This document shows positions 62,243 through 64,000 of a stretch of DNA of 64,000 bases, one piece after another; within the stretch, counting starts at the first letter, position 1, and every line of letters starts with the position of its first letter. The stretch is from Primorskyibacter flagellatus (GTDB lineage: Bacteria > Pseudomonadota > Alphaproteobacteria > Rhodobacterales > Rhodobacteraceae): positions 682,001-746,000 of the forward strand of contig NZ_BMFJ01000002.1 in assembly GCF_014638275.1 (NCBI RefSeq). Direction: 5' to 3'. Below the pieces are notes generated by a model. It ran no database searches and was not told where the DNA came from. It worked only from the letters and a program-made list of their open reading frames with translations. The position numbers were made by a program, and so were the translations under genes.

Positions 62243-63688
62243 TCAGGCCGTCTTTGCGTCCCAGCCGGAGACCGCCTTGACCTCCATGAAGTCCTCCAGA
62301 CCCCAGACGCCGCCTTCGCGCCCCTTGCCCGACGCCTTCATGCCGCCGAACGGAGCTCCGGCACCACGTGCCTGACCGTTCATCTCGACCATGCCGGACC
62401 GCAGGGCCAGCGCCATGCGGTTGGCCTTTTCCCCGTCCGTGGTCTGGACATAGTTCGTCAGGCCATAGGGCGTGTCGTTGGCGATCTCGATCGCCTCTTC
62501 CTCGGTGTCGAAGGGCATGATCGTCAGCACCGGGCCGAAAATTTCCTCGCGCGCGATGGTCATCTGGTTGTTGGCGTCGGCAAAGACCGTCGGCTTGACG
62601 AAGAACCCGCGGTTCAGTCCGTCCGGCCGGCCCGTGCCACCGGCGACGAGCCGCGCGCCTTCGTCGATCCCCTTCTGGATCAGCGCCTGGATTTTGTTGA
62701 ACTGCACCTCGTTCACCACCGGACCGATATGCCGCCCTTCCTCATGTGCCGAACCCACGGTCACGGAATTGGCAACCGCGGCCGCCTCTTCTACCGCCGC
62801 GTCGTAGCGTTCGCGCTGCACCAGCATCCGCGAGGGCGCGTTGCAGGATTGGCCCGAGTTGTTCATCATGTGCAGCACACCGCGCTTCACCGCCTTGTCG
62901 TCGGCATCGGCGAAGATCACGTTGGCACCCTTGCCACCCAGTTCAAGATGCACCTTCTTCAGGGTCTGCGCCGCGTTCTGCGAAATCGCGATGCCTGCGC
63001 GGGTGGATCCGGTGAAGCTCACCATGTCGACGTCCTTGTGGCCGGTCAGAGCCGTTCCGACACCGGCGCCGTCGCCGTTGATCAGGTTGAAGACCCCGGC
63101 GGGGATTCCGGCCTCGTGGATCATTTCGGCAAAGAGCAGCGCGTTCAGCGGGCTCTCCTCGGACGGCTTGAGCACCATGGTGCAACCGGCGATCAGGCCG
63201 GCGATAACCTTCAGCGTTACCTGGTTCATCGGCCAGTTCCACGGCGTGATCATCGCGCAGACACCGAAGCCTTCATAGACGATGCGGGTGTTGGGCGCGT
63301 GGTCGCCGAGCGGGCGGATGAACTTGAACTCCTTCGCCGCCTTGATGAAATCCTTGGTGTGCCCGAAGCCGGCACCCCACTGCTGCGCCTTGGACATGTC
63401 GATCGGCGCGCCCATCTCCATGGAGATGGCCTTGCCCATCTCTTCCTGCTTGGTCTTGTAGATCTCCAGAAACTTCTCGACATAGGCGATCCGCTCTTCC
63501 GGAGACCGCTTCATCCAGGCCGGGAAGGCGGCCTTGGCGGCGGCCACGGCCTTGTCCACGTCGGCGGCAGAGCCGAGCGAGATCACCGCGCAGGGTTCCT
63601 CCGTCGAGGGGTCGATGACGTTGTGGTCGTTTGCGGTGACGGGATCCACCCACTCACCGTTGATGTAGAACTGGCGCTTCTCGATCAT
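62243..63688 (-). CDS. NAD(P)-dependent aldehyde dehydrogenase
   Basis: A 481-residue enzyme of the ALDH superfamily. The catalytic Cys is in NSGQSCNAPSRM (near residue 283), the general-base Glu in HLELGGKGAN (near 249), and NAD binding uses FTGSTRAG. The ATG at 63688 has GGGAGAG upstream. It is divergent from the peroxiredoxin. It oxidises aldehydes to acids; the substrate is unknown. Confidence 0.93.
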   Translation of the reverse strand: MIEKRQFYINGEWVDPVTANDHNVIDPSTEEPCAVISLGSAADVDKAVAAAKAAFPAWMKRSPEERIAYVEKFLEIYKTKQEEMGKAISMEMGAPIDMSKAQQWGAGFGHTKDFIKAAKEFKFIRPLGDHAPNTRIVYEGFGVCAMITPWNWPMNQVTLKVIAGLIAGCTMVLKPSEESPLNALLFAEMIHEAGIPAGVFNLINGDGAGVGTALTGHKDVDMVSFTGSTRAGIAISQNAAQTLKKVHLELGGKGANVIFADADDKAVKRGVLHMMNNSGQSCNAPSRMLVQRERYDAAVEEAAAVANSVTVGSAHEEGRHIGPVVNEVQFNKIQALIQKGIDEGARLVAGGTGRPDGLNRGFFVKPTVFADANNQMTIAREEIFGPVLTIMPFDTEEEAIEIANDTPYGLTNYVQTTDGEKANRMALALRSGMVEMNGQARGAGAPFGGMKASGKGREGGVWGLEDFMEVKAVSGWDAKTA

Positions 63689-63866
63689 GTGTCTCTCCCA
63701 AAACTGGCTCGAAATAGGGGGCTGCTTTCCGCATTGCGGAGACCGGTCCCGCAGAATCCGCGCCACTCTGTCACCCTGCCTGCGGGCTTGCAAGGCAGGG
63801 GGGTGCAAATGGCGCTGCCGGTATCTAGATAAGGTCGGACAGAGCCCGAGCCAAACGGAGGACCCA

Positions 63867-64000
63867 ATGGCATTGCGCATCAACGAAACCATCCCGAACC
63901 TGACGGTCGAAACCGATCAGGGCTCCTTCGCCCTGCATGACTTCGTCGGCGACAGCTGGGCGATCCTGTTCTCTCATCCCAAGGACTTCACCCCCGTCTG
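63867..64000 (+). CDS. 1-Cys peroxiredoxin (Prx6 type), N-terminal part
   Basis: The first 44 codons are present; the gene runs past the end of the window. The sequence has the Prx6-type N-terminus (INETIPNLTVETDQGSFALHDFVGDSWAILFSHPKDFTPV), ending just before the peroxidatic Cys. CGGAGGA lies upstream of the ATG. It reduces peroxides. The 178-bp gap to the divergent aldehyde dehydrogenase should hold both promoters; it contains a small palindrome TCCGC-ATT-GCGGA near 63727-63739. Confidence 0.9.
   Translation, partial: MALRINETIPNLTVETDQGSFALHDFVGDSWAILFSHPKDFTPV

Overview
The window is about 64 kb of GC-rich, gene-dense bacterial chromosome with no insertion sequence, prophage, CRISPR array or rRNA. 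It suggests an alphaproteobacterium of the Rhodobacteraceae/Roseobacteraceae group. The evidence is the gene set: an NDUFA9-like protein, CobF, HspQ, and the row xth, cnoX, LON domain, Trm112, ubiH-like, amidase, aminotransferase, ftsK, lolA. Codon use is GC-rich, and dispersed palindromic repeats in gene gaps look like those common in this group. This placement comes from recognising families and was not tested by a database search.

Region 1 (1-19818) is a catabolic island built around acyl-CoA chemistry. It opens with the end of a LivF-type ATPase, an acyl-CoA synthetase and a MaoC hydratase (+). A minus-strand set follows: IclR regulator, AidB-like acyl-CoA dehydrogenase, CaiB/BaiF CoA-transferase. 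Next come a three-subunit molybdenum hydroxylase of the PaoABC type with a divergent TetR gene; a minus-strand set of quinone oxidoreductase, enoyl-CoA hydratase and GST; and a plus-strand operon of GntR regulator, iron-type ABC importer (binding protein, fused permease, ATPase), second CoA-transferase and second enoyl-CoA hydratase. The likely job is uptake, CoA activation and beta-oxidation-like breakdown of organic acids. The substrates cannot be read from the sequence.

Region 2 (19819-34407) is mostly housekeeping: cobF, a GST, mtgA, two proteins of unknown function, gltB and gltD (same strand, separated by an alpha/beta hydrolase and a GFA protein), uppP, an NDUFA9-like protein, tRNA-Leu(CAG) and a rhodanese.

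Region 3 (34408-41983) is all minus strand and accessory. It holds a GlxA-type regulator and then, in transcription order, MarR, hexapeptide-repeat protein, GST, a PhzF protein fused to a gamma-glutamylcyclotransferase-like domain, M20 deacylase, diaminopropionate-ammonia-lyase-like PLP enzyme, haloacid-dehalogenase-type hydrolase and an Lrp regulator. The mixture resembles the steps needed to take apart glutathione or mercapturate-type conjugates. That is an inference and the most interesting hypothesis in the window.

Region 4 (42113-64000) is conserved core and stress functions: queG, msrB-msrA, xth, cnoX, LON-domain protein, Trm112, ubiH-like monooxygenase, amidase, aminotransferase, ftsK, lolA, an SLT lipoprotein, AEC transporter, hspQ, gamma-glutamyltransferase, an RsbW/STAS pair, msrC (free methionine-R-sulfoxide reductase), GFA protein, RluA-type pseudouridine synthase, lytic transglycosylase, aldehyde dehydrogenase, and the start of a 1-Cys peroxiredoxin. 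Several gene gaps contain strong hairpins, operator-like palindromes or dispersed repeats, listed individually.
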